This document shows, in pieces, positions 35,892 through 43,562 of a DNA stretch of 47,205 nucleotides (within the stretch, counting starts at the first letter, position 1; each line of letters opens with the position of its first letter). Source of the stretch: Candidatus Thioglobus sp. (GTDB lineage Bacteria > Pseudomonadota > Gammaproteobacteria > PS1 > Pseudothioglobaceae); assembly GCA_012959965.1 (NCBI GenBank), contig DUCF01000006.1, positions 1 to 47,205 on the forward strand, given 5' to 3'. A program made the translations under genes and the position numbers. The notes below the pieces were generated by a model. That model was not told the origin of the DNA and searched no databases. It saw only the letters and a program-made list of their open reading frames with translations.

Positions 35892-38255
35892 ATGAATATT
35901 TCAACAACATGGCTAAGAGAGTGGGTTAATCCAGGCGTTAGTGACGAAGTCTTGGCTGAAAAACTAACCATGGCTGGTCTTGAAGTGGACGGCATTGCAC
36001 CGGTTGCACCCCCGTTCGATGGTGTTGTGGTTGGTCAAGTGGTCAGTTGTGAAAAGCACCCTGATGCTGACAAACTCAGTCTTTGCCAAGTTGATATTGG
36101 TCAGAGCGATAATCTTCAAATTATTTGTGGTGCGCCGAATGTCAGGCAAGGCCTTAAAGTTGTTGTTGCTACGGTTGGCTCAAAATTGCCGAGTGGTTTA
36201 AAAATCAAAAAAGCCAAATTACGCGGCGTTGAGTCTTTTGGCATGCTTTGCTCGGAAACAGAGCTGAGTGTCTCAGATTTGCACGACGGCATTATGGAGT
36301 TATCAGCTGACGCACCTTTGGGTGAAAGCATCAGAACGCATCTTGACTTAGATGACCAAATTATTGAATTAGACATTACCCCAAACAGAGGCGACTGCTT
36401 CAGTGTGTCGGGTGTGGCTCGTGAGGTTTGTGCCATTTATGACTTAACCATGCCTTCGCCTTTATTTAAGGCTGATGAAAAAGGCAATGTAGATTTTTCC
36501 ACAAAAGTATCGAACACTAAGGCTTGTCCTAAATATTTAACGCGCGTTATCAAAGGAATTAATAATACGGTTGAAACACCAAAGTGGATGACGCAAAAAC
36601 TTAAGCGCGCCTCACAACAAACACATTCTCCGGTAGTTGATATTACCAACTACGTTTTATTGGAACTCGGTCAACCAATGCACGCGTTTGATCTGCAAAA
36701 GATTGACGGTGGCATTAACGTTAGAATGGCGAAAAATGGCGAAGAGCTTGAGCTACTCAATGAGCAAACTGTGAGTCTTAGAGAGGACACTCTAGTGATT
36801 GCAGATGATCATTCAGCTGTTGCTATGGCAGGTGTGATGGGCGGCATGTCTACAGCCACACAAACTGAGTCTAGCGAAATACTATTTGAAAGCGCATTTT
36901 TTGAGCCGGTTTCAATGGCTGGTGTTGCGAGGTCTTACGGCCTTCACACCGAATCATCATTAAGATTTGAGCGCGGTGTTGACTTTAATTTACCACATCT
37001 CGCTTTAGAGCGAGCAACAGAGCTTGTTTTAGAGATTTGTGGCGGTGAAGCTTCAAAAATTAACGAATGTATCGATGATGCAGAGTTGCCACATATTGTG
37101 CCAATCACAATCACTCTAGAGAAGATTTCCAAGGTGCTTGGTTTTGAGTTGGAGCCTGACTGGATTGAAGCTAAGTTTACCTCTCTTGATTTTGATATCG
37201 TAGAAAAAACAGACAGCTCGTGGACAATTGTACCGCCGAGTTTTCGTTTTGATATTCGCATAGTTGCCGACCTTATTGAGGAGCTTGCAAGGCTCTATGG
37301 TTATGATCGTTTGCCGGTTAAAAGTCTCACATTGGATACCAATATTACTTCGGCCTCTCAGTCGAGCGTTGACGCTTACGATATCGCTCAAGCTTTGGTT
37401 AATAAAGGCTATCAAGAAGCGATTACTTACAGCTTTATTTCTGTCGAATATCAAGAGTTGATTGACCCTAGTGCCCAGAAAATCACACTAACTAACCCAA
37501 TCTCTGAAGACATGTCGGTGATGCGCTCAAGTCTTTGGCCTGGACTGTTGCAAACGATTGAGTCCAACCAGCGTCGTGGTCATTACAATGCTCGTTTTTT
37601 TGAATCGGGTCTGTGTTTTAGCGGTATTTCTGCCGAGGACCAAGTACAAAAAATTGCCGGCGCTATTACAGGCGATCGACACTGCGCGCAGTGGGCGAGT
37701 GAGTCGAAATCTCTGGACTTTTTCGATGCTAAAGCAGACGTAGAATCACTGCTTGCACTTGGTGGTATCGAGGTCTCTTTTGAGGTTGGTGATCACCCAG
37801 CACTGCAAAATGGACAAACAGCGAAAATTGTTAAAAATGGCAATACCATTGGTTACTTAGGGGCGTTGTCACCAATCGTTCAGAAAAAACTGTCGTTGCC
37901 AAAAGTGTATTTATTCGAGCTTATTCAAGCAGAATGTCAGCAAGGTGAGATTGCCAGCTACAAGGCTTTTTCATCGTTCCAGGCTTCACAGCGAGATATT
38001 GCTTTGATCTTGGAAAAAGAAATACAAGCGTCTGATCTTATTACGGCAATTAAAAGCCTTAAACAAGAATACTTAATCGATGTGGGTATTTTTGATGTCT
38101 ATGAAGGCGAGAATATTGAGTCTGACAAAAAGAGCATTGCCCTCAATTTGAGCTATCAGTCTAATGAGGCCACATTAACGGACGAGCAATTAAATCAAAG
38201 CGTTGATGAGATACTCAACCATTTACAAACTGAGTTTTCTGCTCACCTACGGTAA
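35892..38255 (+). CDS. pheT: Phenylalanyl-tRNA synthetase beta subunit
   Basis: 787 residues, full length. Domains in order: tRNA-binding OB domain (about 39-150, with HPDADKLSLCQVDIG), B3/B4 editing domain (about 210-385), B5 (about 400-470), catalytic-like core, and the FDX-ACB anticodon-binding domain at the C-terminus beginning near FQASQRDIALILE. Follows pheS closely; ihfA follows 11 bp later, as in E. coli. Confidence 0.97.
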   Translation: MNISTTWLREWVNPGVSDEVLAEKLTMAGLEVDGIAPVAPPFDGVVVGQVVSCEKHPDADKLSLCQVDIGQSDNLQIICGAPNVRQGLKVVVATVGSKLPSGLKIKKAKLRGVESFGMLCSETELSVSDLHDGIMELSADAPLGESIRTHLDLDDQIIELDITPNRGDCFSVSGVAREVCAIYDLTMPSPLFKADEKGNVDFSTKVSNTKACPKYLTRVIKGINNTVETPKWMTQKLKRASQQTHSPVVDITNYVLLELGQPMHAFDLQKIDGGINVRMAKNGEELELLNEQTVSLREDTLVIADDHSAVAMAGVMGGMSTATQTESSEILFESAFFEPVSMAGVARSYGLHTESSLRFERGVDFNLPHLALERATELVLEICGGEASKINECIDDAELPHIVPITITLEKISKVLGFELEPDWIEAKFTSLDFDIVEKTDSSWTIVPPSFRFDIRIVADLIEELARLYGYDRLPVKSLTLDTNITSASQSSVDAYDIAQALVNKGYQEAITYSFISVEYQELIDPSAQKITLTNPISEDMSVMRSSLWPGLLQTIESNQRRGHYNARFFESGLCFSGISAEDQVQKIAGAITGDRHCAQWASESKSLDFFDAKADVESLLALGGIEVSFEVGDHPALQNGQTAKIVKNGNTIGYLGALSPIVQKKLSLPKVYLFELIQAECQQGEIASYKAFSSFQASQRDIALILEKEIQASDLITAIKSLKQEYLIDVGIFDVYEGENIESDKKSIALNLSYQSNEATLTDEQLNQSVDEILNHLQTEFSAHLR

Positions 38256-38266
38256 ACATTCATATT

Positions 38267-38551
38267 ATGTCTCTCACAAAACAAGATATTGCTAACGCTC
38301 TCGTCAAAGAAACCCATCTGACACAAACTCAGGCATTGGTGTTGACAAATGAGTTTTTTGATCAAATTACGCAGCAGTTAAGCAAAGGTGAGAGTGTGAA
38401 ATTATCAAGCTTTGGTAATTTTGTTCTTCGTGAAAAATCTGCCCGCCCCGGAAGGAATCCAAAGACCGGCGAAGAGGTAATGATTTCAGCAAGAAAGGTG
38501 GTAACCTTTAAAGCGGGCCCTAAGCTCAAGAAAGCAACGCAAGAAGGTTAA
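38267..38551 (+). CDS. ihfA: Integration host factor alpha subunit
   Basis: 94 residues. The DNA-bending arm GRNPKTGEEVMISARKVVTFKAGPKLK and the SSFGNFVLREKSARPGRNP segment distinguish IHF-alpha from HU. Position directly after pheT confirms it. Needs IHF-beta, not in this window, to form the heterodimer. Its 94-residue tail is slightly shorter than in E. coli (99). Confidence 0.95.
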   Translation: MSLTKQDIANALVKETHLTQTQALVLTNEFFDQITQQLSKGESVKLSSFGNFVLREKSARPGRNPKTGEEVMISARKVVTFKAGPKLKKATQEG

Positions 38552-38677
38552 GCTCTACCCGCTGAATTTCAGCTGTATTCAATGAGTGCAATTTCTAAAT
38601 GGCCATATCTGCTTTCGATGTATTGTTTCAAACTATTCCGATATAGCTAAAACACCCTCATTGGTCATAAGAGGTTA

Positions 38678-39124
38678 CTATTCACTAATTGCACTCATAA
38701 AACCTCTAAGCGTCAGCATCGCTGTGTGAATTTCCCCCCACAACTGTTTTTCGTCGACTTTGTCGTCACCACTATGACTGATTAGTTTCGGTTGGTAGTC
38801 GTTATCTAGAGAAAATGAGGTGTAGGTATAGCTCATCATTTCATCATCGCTAGAATTCGAACCTTGTGCTAAATAGACGTCATAAATGGCTTCTGCATCA
38901 ACGGTGTCGCCATTAACAAAAAGCATGGTATTGGAGAAATGCAAAAGCAACCTTTTGGCTGGACACTCACTGGCTTTTCTCAACGGCACATCGCCACTGT
39001 TCATGGAGTTGACAATTTGTTGCTGGTGTTCTTCTGGTAATTGAATGTACTTGGTGTCATCATATTGACTAATGTCATTACAGGCACCGCTCTCGATGAT
39101 GTATTCGTTTAATTCTTTAAGCAT
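38678..39124 (-). CDS. Hypothetical acidic protein
   Basis: 148 residues, not recognised. The protein is acidic, without signal peptide or transmembrane helix, and is predicted to be mixed helix/strand. Features: an N-terminal helix LKELNEYIIES, CNDISQYDD, two further cysteines at about 15 and 54, and a C-terminal helix WGEIHTAMLTLRGFMSAISE. Codon use looks like its neighbours and the ATG is 28 bp after the stop of the permease gene upstream, which supports a real gene. It may be co-transcribed with the permease. No function proposed. Confidence 0.6.
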   Translation of the reverse strand: MLKELNEYIIESGACNDISQYDDTKYIQLPEEHQQQIVNSMNSGDVPLRKASECPAKRLLLHFSNTMLFVNGDTVDAEAIYDVYLAQGSNSSDDEMMSYTYTSFSLDNDYQPKLISHSGDDKVDEKQLWGEIHTAMLTLRGFMSAISE

Positions 39125-39152
39125 AGGGTTTACGGGTTTTTATAGTGTTGAC

Positions 39153-40229
39153 TTATTGGGATTTTTGGCGATATTTTATCTGATAAATATCAAACATGGT
39201 AATTGCCATTGCGGCAATAATTGGGCCGATGAATAAGCCCAGAATGCCAAATTGGATAATACCCGCAAGTGTTGATAAAACAGTAACAAAGGTGTGATTA
39301 AGTGGGCTGGTGTGATTCATCTTGCTTGCCAGTTTGTGGATAATCACCGGTCGCAGGAAGTTGTCAATCAGTGTGCCTGCAATGAACGCACCGAAAAACA
39401 GAATGATAAGCGCATTTGCACCCTCACCAATGGCAAAAAGATACAGCACAAGGGGTAGCCAAACCAAAAGCCCGCCGAGTATAGGGATAAATCCAGCCAG
39501 CGCCATGGCGACACCAAAGAATAAAGGTGGCATGCCAATCAGGCTAACGCCAATTGCAAAGACAACACCTTGCAATACTGAAACAATAAAAACACTACCA
39601 ACAAGGGTAACGGAAAGGCCAGAAAACTGTTTTAGCAAAATGTCATTCAGGTGATTATTCATCGGTGACAGAGTCTTAATTTTGCTGACTATTGAAGCGC
39701 CATCAATGTAGAAGTAGTAGAGTGAGAAAATTGCCAGAATAACAAAGAAAATGAACTGACTTGATAGGGTGACAATACTTTTAAGAACAACAACTGCAAA
39801 GTCTTTTGCAGTAACAATGACACTCTCTAAATTATTTTTAAGGGCGTCATCAATCAGTCCTTTAATCGACTCTGGTACAGCGAGACCGATGATTGTTTGA
39901 TCGACTAATTTCTGCACTTCAGACAGTTGAAAATTTTCCTGTAGTGTGCGAATCATGCCACTCATCTCTATACCACCCACCAGCATCAGGTAACTCAAAG
40001 GCAAGATGAGCAAAACCGTGACAGAAGCCGTCATCAGAAGGGCGGCACGGTGTTTTGAGTATTTGCCAGCTAAGCGAGAAAAAATATTGAAGCTGGTGAT
40101 ACTGATTAACAGGGATAAAAATAGTGCCGGCAAAAAGGGTGTAAAGAGCCAAATAAGTGCCGCCGTTGATATTCCTAATAAGGTCAAAATAAAGCCGTCT
40201 TCGTGTTTATTCATTTTGATTTCGCTCAT
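39153..40229 (-). CDS. AI-2E family transporter (PerM/YdiK-like)
   Basis: 358 residues, about eight transmembrane helices with a large periplasmic-type segment (about 88-150) after the third. The C-terminal ITNFLRP-like region reads LIDNFLRPVIIHKLASKM (about 287-304), followed by hydrophobic GIIQFGILGLFIGPIIAAM, both family features. GGAG stands 5 bases before the ATG. Family members were linked to autoinducer-2 export or act as sodium/proton antiporters; the substrate cannot be told here. Confidence 0.85.
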   Translation of the reverse strand: MSEIKMNKHEDGFILTLLGISTAALIWLFTPFLPALFLSLLISITSFNIFSRLAGKYSKHRAALLMTASVTVLLILPLSYLMLVGGIEMSGMIRTLQENFQLSEVQKLVDQTIIGLAVPESIKGLIDDALKNNLESVIVTAKDFAVVVLKSIVTLSSQFIFFVILAIFSLYYFYIDGASIVSKIKTLSPMNNHLNDILLKQFSGLSVTLVGSVFIVSVLQGVVFAIGVSLIGMPPLFFGVAMALAGFIPILGGLLVWLPLVLYLFAIGEGANALIILFFGAFIAGTLIDNFLRPVIIHKLASKMNHTSPLNHTFVTVLSTLAGIIQFGILGLFIGPIIAAMAITMFDIYQIKYRQKSQ

Positions 40230-40355
40230 TTATTCTCCAGTTTAACAATGAGATTTTTGCAACAACTATTTTAGATTTGATAGTGGGATTATATTTATTT
40301 TACAAGGCATAATTTTAGAAGTTCTACTTGTTGTATGGCGAAAAATATTAACACA

Positions 40356-40388
40356 GAAAAATAAATAAAAACCCCTATCCCAAGGGGC
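40356..40388 (-). terminator. Terminator after the COG3323-type gene
   Basis: On the minus strand CCCCT-TGGGAT-AGGGG is followed by TTTTTATTTATTTTT. It lies about 97 bases after the stop of the gene ending at 40485 and before the permease gene, so the two minus-strand units are separated. A small AATAGC/GCTATT repeat lies at 40419-40434. Confidence 0.75.
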
Positions 40389-40484
40389 TGAGGCTAAAAA
40401 CCCTAAAAAATTCCCATCAATAGCTAGTGCTATTAATCGTAAATTATTACACATTTTTTATTCGTTTTTATCATTCTGCAAATT

Positions 40485-40802
40485 TTAAAATGGTTGTTGT
40501 AAAAGTCTCACAACTGCGTAAGCCACTTCTTCGTACGGATGAGATGCCTTCATTGCACTAACGACTTGGTCAATGCGATTATCATCGCAAACCATTTCGA
40601 TTTTAAACTCTGGCAAGACCTCAAGTTGGTCTAAAACGCCAATGGCTGGTTCAGCGCCTTGTGTTGGCATAAACTGCCCAATGCCTTCGGTTTGCCAGGC
40701 GCAATGGCTGTAGTTATTAATATTGCCCGCACCCGCTGTAAACATTGCAGCTTTGACTTGTTCGGCATCGTTATTTGGCACGTAAAAACTAATTTGGTAC
40801 AT
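40485..40802 (-). CDS. COG3323/NIF3-associated (YqfO N-terminal-like) protein
   Basis: 105 residues, stand-alone version of the ferredoxin-like domain found inserted in bacterial NIF3/YqfO proteins. Start YQISFYVPNNDAEQVKAAMFTAGAG and end VVSAMKASHPYEEVAYAVVRL (HPYEE motif) are typical. Structures of relatives form trimers like CutA and PII. Biochemical role unknown. Its ATG overlaps the upstream AlkD-like gene by 14 bp, suggesting one transcript. Confidence 0.82.
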   Translation of the reverse strand: MYQISFYVPNNDAEQVKAAMFTAGAGNINNYSHCAWQTEGIGQFMPTQGAEPAIGVLDQLEVLPEFKIEMVCDDNRIDQVVSAMKASHPYEEVAYAVVRLLQQPF

Positions 40803-41505
40803 CGAAAATTCCCTTAAGACAGTCCTGTCTTTCTTGCTTGTCCATTCGTTCTATGGCATATCTTAAAGTAGTTCTTGGGAGTTGTGCGTAGTTCTGTTTT
40901 AAAAATTGCTTAACAAGCGTGGCGTCACGCTTATAAACCTCTCTTAACATCCAGCCAGTTGCTTTGTGAATCAGGTCTTGTTTATCGCCAAGCAGTGATT
41001 GACTAATTTGCAGAGTCGGCTCAAGACAGTTGTTTTTGATAAAGGTAAAAGTAGACACAATCCCAATTCGACGAGTCCAGATATCATCAGAGTGGGCGTA
41101 GTTTTGCAAAATTTCGGTCTTATTCGGTTTATCAAAAAGATAGCTGCCGACTATGTTTGGCGCGGTAGTATCGACTAAATCCCAATTATTGATAGAAGCA
41201 AAATTTGCTGAATAAAATTCATAAATTGCTCTTTGATTGCCCTTTGGGTATTGATACACCAAAATAATAAGCCCGCAAAGACGCTCCTCGTGAATAGGCG
41301 AGTTAAGCAGTGTTGAGATGCCGTCAAAAGAGATCTTCCAATGGTATTGCTTGGCAACTTTACGCAACTCTGGCATGCGCACGCCGATAAATTGATCACC
41401 ATAACCATACTGCCCTTTGCCGGTTTTGAAAAACCACTCATTGCTTTTTCGACGCTCTTCACTGGCGACAGATTTGAGTGCATTAATGACTTCATTGGCA
41501 ATCAT
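40789..41505 (-). CDS. DNA alkylation repair protein (AlkD-like glycosylase)
   Basis: 238 residues from the ATG at 41505; an upstream ATG at 41550 would overlap the first bases of the divergent msrA and leave no promoter. HEAT-like helical repeats throughout. AlkD-type functional residues are present: NNWDLVDTTAPN (Trp and Asp of the lesion-facing cleft), WTRRIGIV (Arg) and KATGWMLREV (Trp). AlkD removes bulky or cationic alkylpurines without base flipping. It is divergent from msrA, which repairs oxidised methionine, so this is a small repair cluster. Confidence 0.85.
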   Translation of the reverse strand: MIANEVINALKSVASEERRKSNEWFFKTGKGQYGYGDQFIGVRMPELRKVAKQYHWKISFDGISTLLNSPIHEERLCGLIILVYQYPKGNQRAIYEFYSANFASINNWDLVDTTAPNIVGSYLFDKPNKTEILQNYAHSDDIWTRRIGIVSTFTFIKNNCLEPTLQISQSLLGDKQDLIHKATGWMLREVYKRDATLVKQFLKQNYAQLPRTTLRYAIERMDKQERQDCLKGIFDVPN

Positions 41506-41548
41506 CGGATATACTATATTCCTTCGAACTTTACTAGGATTATCATAC

Positions 41549-42034
41549 ATGCAAACAGCATATTTTGCCGGCGGATGTTTTTGGTGTATGGAGGCGATTT
41601 TTCAGCGTATTAATGGTGTTGAGCGTCTCGCCAATGGCTATTCTAATGGCGACACTGAAAATCCCACCTACGAAGAAATATGTACAGGTCAAACTGGCCA
41701 CGCTGAGGTTTTAAAAATTGACTTTGATGAGTCCCTGATTTCTTATTTGGGCTTATTGAAGGTGTTTATTGAGGTGCACGATCCCACAAGCCTTAATCAA
41801 CAAGGTGGTGACGTTGGTGCCCAATATCGCTCAGCTGTGTTCTATACTGATGAATGTCAAAAAGAAGCAGCACAAGCCGTAATTGACGGTGTTGCCGGTG
41901 CAGTAACAGAGGTCAGCCCTTTAAAAGTGTTTTATACTGCAGAAGGGCATCACCAAAATTATTATAATGACAACCAAAGCCAGCCGTATTGTCGACTGGT
42001 GATTTTGCCCAAAATACAAAAGTACTTTAAATAA
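41549..42034 (+). CDS. msrA: Peptide methionine sulfoxide reductase A
   Basis: 161 residues from the ATG at 41549, chosen because MQTAYFAGGCFWCMEAIF is the standard N-terminus and AGGA lies 9 bases upstream; the longer frame from 41417 runs through the divergent gene. GCFWC has the catalytic first cysteine. YRSAVFY and the GHHQNYY segment are conserved. Reduces methionine-S-sulfoxide in proteins. Separated by 44 bp from the AlkD-like start. Confidence 0.95.
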   Translation: MQTAYFAGGCFWCMEAIFQRINGVERLANGYSNGDTENPTYEEICTGQTGHAEVLKIDFDESLISYLGLLKVFIEVHDPTSLNQQGGDVGAQYRSAVFYTDECQKEAAQAVIDGVAGAVTEVSPLKVFYTAEGHHQNYYNDNQSQPYCRLVILPKIQKYFK

Positions 42035-42043
42035 ATATTACAG

Positions 42044-42781
42044 ATGAAAGACGAAGAGCTGTTGCGTTATTCGCGGCAAATCATGCTGCCGCAAGTGGAC
42101 ATCGATGGTCAACAAAAACTGGTCGATTCAACAATGCTGATTGTTGGTATGGGTGGGCTTGGTTCGCCAAGCGCCTATTATCTTGCTGCCGCGGGTGTTG
42201 GCCATTTAATTATTGCTGATTTTGACAAGGTAGAGCTATCAAACTTGCAACGTCAAATAATTCACAGTACGCAGGATATTGGCAAAGACAAGGTTGACTC
42301 TGCAAAAGAAACCTTAATGGCTTTAAATCCAAAAACTAAAGTTACAACGATTAAAGAATTAACTAAGGAAAACTTGGTATCTCTTGTATCACAAGCCGAT
42401 GTTGTTCTCGATGGTACCGATAATTTTAAATCGCGTTTTGCCATCAATAAGGCTTGTGTTAAAGCTAAGACACCCTTGGTGTCAGCAGCTGTGATTCGTT
42501 TCGAAGGCCAACTGTCGGTGTTTAAGGGTTATGAGGCCGATCAACCTTGTTACCAGTGTCTTTATTCTGAAGAGGGCGATGGCGCAGAGAATTGTGTTGA
42601 AAACGGTATTTTGGCGCCAGTTGCTGGCGTACTGGGTACGATGCAAGCCTTGCAAGCTGTCAAAGTGTTGTTAAGCCTTGGCGAGCAATTGTGCGGGGAG
42701 TTGATGCTGGTTGATGCACTTGATTTAAGCTTTAGAAGGGTTAAAATTTCTAAAGACAGCCAATGCCTAATTTGCAATTAG
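42044..42781 (+). CDS. moeB: MoeB/ThiF-type sulfur-carrier adenylyltransferase
   Basis: 245 residues, E1-like fold. GMGGLGSP (35-42) binds ATP, LSNLQRQIIH (65-74) carries the adenylation arginine region, and DNFKSRF follows. Structural zinc is bound by Cys169, Cys172, Cys241 and Cys244. Cys184 in AENCVENGILAP sits where MoeB and ThiF have their conserved cysteine. It activates the C-terminal glycine of MoaD- or ThiS-like carriers; neither moa nor thi genes are adjacent, so the choice between moeB and thiF is open, with the ILAPVAG context favouring MoeB. Confidence 0.85.
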   Translation: MKDEELLRYSRQIMLPQVDIDGQQKLVDSTMLIVGMGGLGSPSAYYLAAAGVGHLIIADFDKVELSNLQRQIIHSTQDIGKDKVDSAKETLMALNPKTKVTTIKELTKENLVSLVSQADVVLDGTDNFKSRFAINKACVKAKTPLVSAAVIRFEGQLSVFKGYEADQPCYQCLYSEEGDGAENCVENGILAPVAGVLGTMQALQAVKVLLSLGEQLCGELMLVDALDLSFRRVKISKDSQCLICN

Positions 42782-42793
42782 CGCAACACTAGA

Positions 42794-43279
42794 ATGTCTG
42801 AGATTGTTCAAGTCTGTAACAGTCACGACCTAGAAATCACTAAGACGTTATTTCTTGAGTATCAACAAGAGCTTGGCGTAGATCTTTGCTTTCAAGAATT
42901 TGAAGAAGAGCTAAACACCCTGCCAGGCGAATACACCCAGCCTAACGGTCGATTATTTCTAATTAAAGAAAAGACCGAAGTGGCTGGCTGTATTGCTTTT
43001 AAACCTGTTAGTAACAATTGCTGTGAAATGAAACGTTTGTATGTCAGACGTCAATTTCGTGGTCATAATTTTGGTCGATTATTGGCCACCAAGCTGATTG
43101 ATGCAGCGCGGCAGGCAGGGTATTCGACAATGCGTCTTGACACGCTTTCTAGTTTGGTTGTTGCTATTTCCCTGTATCAAGGGCTTGGCTTTGTCGCCAG
43201 CGAGCCAACTTATCAGCACGATGAATTAGATCTTACGTTTATGACGCTTGACTTGGTTGGTGGGCCAGGCAAAAATTAG
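42794..43279 (+). CDS. GNAT family N-acetyltransferase
   Basis: 161 residues. The acetyl-CoA pyrophosphate loop RRQFRGHNFGRLL (about 91-103) matches R/Q-x-x-G-x-G/A, preceded by the strand CEMKRLYV, and a late LYQGLGFV completes the fold. Acyl acceptor unknown. It follows moeB by 12 bp and its TAG forms the first bases of a strong hairpin. Confidence 0.82.
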   Translation: MSEIVQVCNSHDLEITKTLFLEYQQELGVDLCFQEFEEELNTLPGEYTQPNGRLFLIKEKTEVAGCIAFKPVSNNCCEMKRLYVRRQFRGHNFGRLLATKLIDAARQAGYSTMRLDTLSSLVVAISLYQGLGFVASEPTYQHDELDLTFMTLDLVGGPGKN

Positions 43280-43308
43280 CCCCGTGTAGGGAAGACCTAG
43301 ACGGGGCT
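43278..43308 (+). terminator. Hairpin at the end of the GNAT gene
   Basis: AGCCCCGT and ACGGGGCT are perfect 8-bp inverted copies, with an inner AGG/CCT pairing. No run of T follows (GGTTAATTG comes next), so it may end or protect the mRNA by a Rho-assisted or exonuclease-blocking mechanism rather than by intrinsic termination. Confidence 0.5.
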
Positions 43309-43514
43309 GGTTAATTGCATACTTTCTTTTCTAAAGGAGAAGACAGGCATTAAATATAATACATCTTGCAATTAACGTATCACTCAAAAACTACAAACTT
43401 TCTCCTTGTACTATTGGGAGAGACGAAGGTAAATTATTTGTTGAAACACAGTTCTTAATTGAATGTTACATTTTTACTCTAACACAGACTTCTTTAATTT
43501 GCAACCGTTTTCTA
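43309..43514. other. Intergenic region, no gene recognised
   Basis: About 200 bp of AT-rich sequence between the GNAT gene and the end of the Sel1-repeat gene. It includes AAAGGAGAAG at 43334-43343, a Shine-Dalgarno-like string without a following reading frame of use. No tRNA or other RNA fold was recognised. Confidence 0.4.
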
Positions 43515-43553
43515 AATTTAATAGCCAAGAAGTCTTTTCTTGACTATTAAATT
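43515..43553. repeat. Long inverted repeat downstream of the Sel1 gene
   Basis: AATTTAATAG-C-CAAGAA pairs with TTCTTG-A-CTATTAAATT: 10 plus 6 bp with one mismatch and a 5-base loop. It lies 10 bases after the Sel1-repeat stop on the minus strand. No clean T run follows on either strand; it may still act as a weak terminator or mRNA stabiliser. Confidence 0.6.
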
Positions 43554-43562
43554 GCAGACCTT

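Noticed and set aside
40266-40454. 62-codon frame on the minus strand between two genes
   Set aside because: It runs through the rho-independent terminator and has no ribosome site or recognisable sequence.
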